The notes under the pieces: model-generated
What the model was told of the DNA's origin: nothing
What the model saw: only the letters and a program-made list of their open reading frames with translations
Database searches by the model: none
Position numbers and translations under genes: made by a program
NCBI GenBank assembly: GCA_964410915.1
Contig: CAYPIU010000028.1
Span: 1-22,545 of the forward strand
Source: CAZFJG01 sp964410915
Lineage (GTDB): Bacteria > Synergistota > Synergistia > Synergistales > JAFGMB01
Direction of reading: 5' to 3'
DNA length: 22,545 bases
Shown: positions 21,879-22,545 of the stretch, piece after piece
Position numbering within the stretch: the stretch's first letter is position 1
How the letters are laid out: every line of letters begins with the position of its first letter

Positions 21879-22313
21879 TTATGAAAAGAAGTTTTTCAAG
21901 GCCTGAAGGCCTCCAAGGAAAACACCCTTACCGACGGTTTCCACCAGTTCTTTTTCATTTTCAGGAGCAGTATCAAATGTAGCTGACCAGACTGCCAGAG
22001 TATGATCTTCTTCAGTTACGGGTATAAGGTTCAGAGCTGCATGATAGTTTGTAAGTGGCATTCCGGATTTGAGGATTGTATAGTCACATCGATAGTTTAC
22101 GTCATCCAGGGCAAGAAGCCTCTCTCTGATATTATCTCCATTTGTCAGGTAAAAATTTCTTACACACCCTACAGAATCAGGGGCCTCTCCATTCTCTATT
22201 TCGCTTTTTTCTATTGCCGGGTGCCATTCTGGAAGGCTGTTAAAATCTCTTACAAGTTCCCATACCTTATCAACCGGAGCCGGAATCACTGAGCTTTCAA
22301 AGACTTTTGTCAT
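21879..22313 (-). CDS. SRPBCC (START-like) family protein
   Basis: A 144-residue cytoplasmic protein of the polyketide cyclase/MxaD-like SRPBCC group, a fold with a deep hydrophobic pocket that binds small ligands or lipids. Typical features are the start with alternating strand residues (KVFESSVIPAPVDKVWELVR), LPEWHPAI at residues 27-34, GCVRNFYL, and the long C-terminal helix VGKGVFLGGLQALKNFF. The start is ATG 22313, because GGAGGGA lies 6-12 bases upstream; the frame is open seven codons further but without a ribosome site. It is monocistronic and convergent with the TDT gene. The ligand and role are unknown. Confidence 0.87.
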   Translation of the reverse strand: MTKVFESSVIPAPVDKVWELVRDFNSLPEWHPAIEKSEIENGEAPDSVGCVRNFYLTNGDNIRERLLALDDVNYRCDYTILKSGMPLTNYHAALNLIPVTEEDHTLAVWSATFDTAPENEKELVETVGKGVFLGGLQALKNFFS

Positions 22314-22545
22314 GAATATCCCTCCTGAGATCAAGATCTTTTCAGGATTATCTTACTACAAATTCAAAGCTGAGATAATCTATTCAGTGAGTGGAATGCC
22401 ATCCAATTTATATACCGTGATTATCTTTTACAGGGATATTCTGACAGTTAAAGATGTCTCGGTCTTTACGTCTTAGCTGTTGACTTGCAGAAATTCAGAA
22501 GAGTTTTCAAGCTCAGATTTGGTTATGATCAACAGAGACGATATT

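Noticed and set aside
22470..22545. Possible plus-strand promoter (TTGACT) near the window end
   Set aside because: No matching -10 at the proper distance and no gene start before the window ends.

Overview
The window looks like a piece of chromosome from an anaerobic, fermentative bacterium of moderate GC (about 43-46% by eye). Clues to lifestyle are two dicluster ferredoxins with a DUF5320-like protein, a PduO-type cobalamin adenosyltransferase, a stand-alone GHKL ATP-binding protein of a kind common in anaerobes, and a Na+-coupled acidic amino acid symporter. Shine-Dalgarno sites are very strong (AGGAGG), and starts other than ATG are frequent: GTG at 2184; TTG at 10476, 16053 and 19176, and probably at 18123. 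I cannot assign a phylum from sequence alone. Synergistota, Thermotogota or a clostridial relative would all fit. No phage, transposon, CRISPR array, tRNA or rRNA was seen.

Layout. 1-555: 3' part of a NarL/LuxR response regulator. 721-2007: glutamate/aspartate-type symporter with its own promoter and a strong terminator. 2184-8157: a tight plus-strand trio consisting of a six-hairpin (alpha/alpha)6-barrel glycosidase-like protein, a GT4 glycosyltransferase resembling glycolipid synthases, and an unusual fusion of an alkaline-phosphatase-superfamily phosphodiesterase with an endonuclease/exonuclease/phosphatase (EEP) domain. A bidirectional terminator closes it. 12036-8216 (minus): an operon of a classical SDR dehydrogenase, a degenerate SDR, a transglutaminase-fold protein and an FGGY sugar/polyol kinase. 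This looks like a catabolic operon for a polyol or sugar-like substrate. 12930-12232 (minus): secreted SYLF-domain protein.

13125-17378 (plus): a TPR-like protein, a GHKL ATPase, a possible 32-residue ORF, a structured non-coding RNA (about 14813-15030, candidate 6S RNA) with its own extended -10 promoter, then a HAD phosphatase with an extra C-terminal domain overlapping rarA. 19176-17434 (minus): hotdog thioesterase, PduO-type adenosyltransferase and an FCD-type GntR regulator. 19295-21693 (plus): small two-helix membrane protein, DUF5320-like protein, two ferredoxins and a TDT/SLAC1-family channel or transporter. 22313-21879 (minus): an SRPBCC (START-like) protein. The last 230 bases (22314-22545) lie upstream of that gene, and I see no gene in them.

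The most promising material for something new is (a) the glycosidase/GT4/phosphodiesterase-EEP trio, which reads as a pathway building or turning over a glycolipid or phospho-glycan; (b) the active/degenerate SDR pair with a transglutaminase-fold partner and a kinase; and (c) the structured RNA upstream of HAD-rarA.
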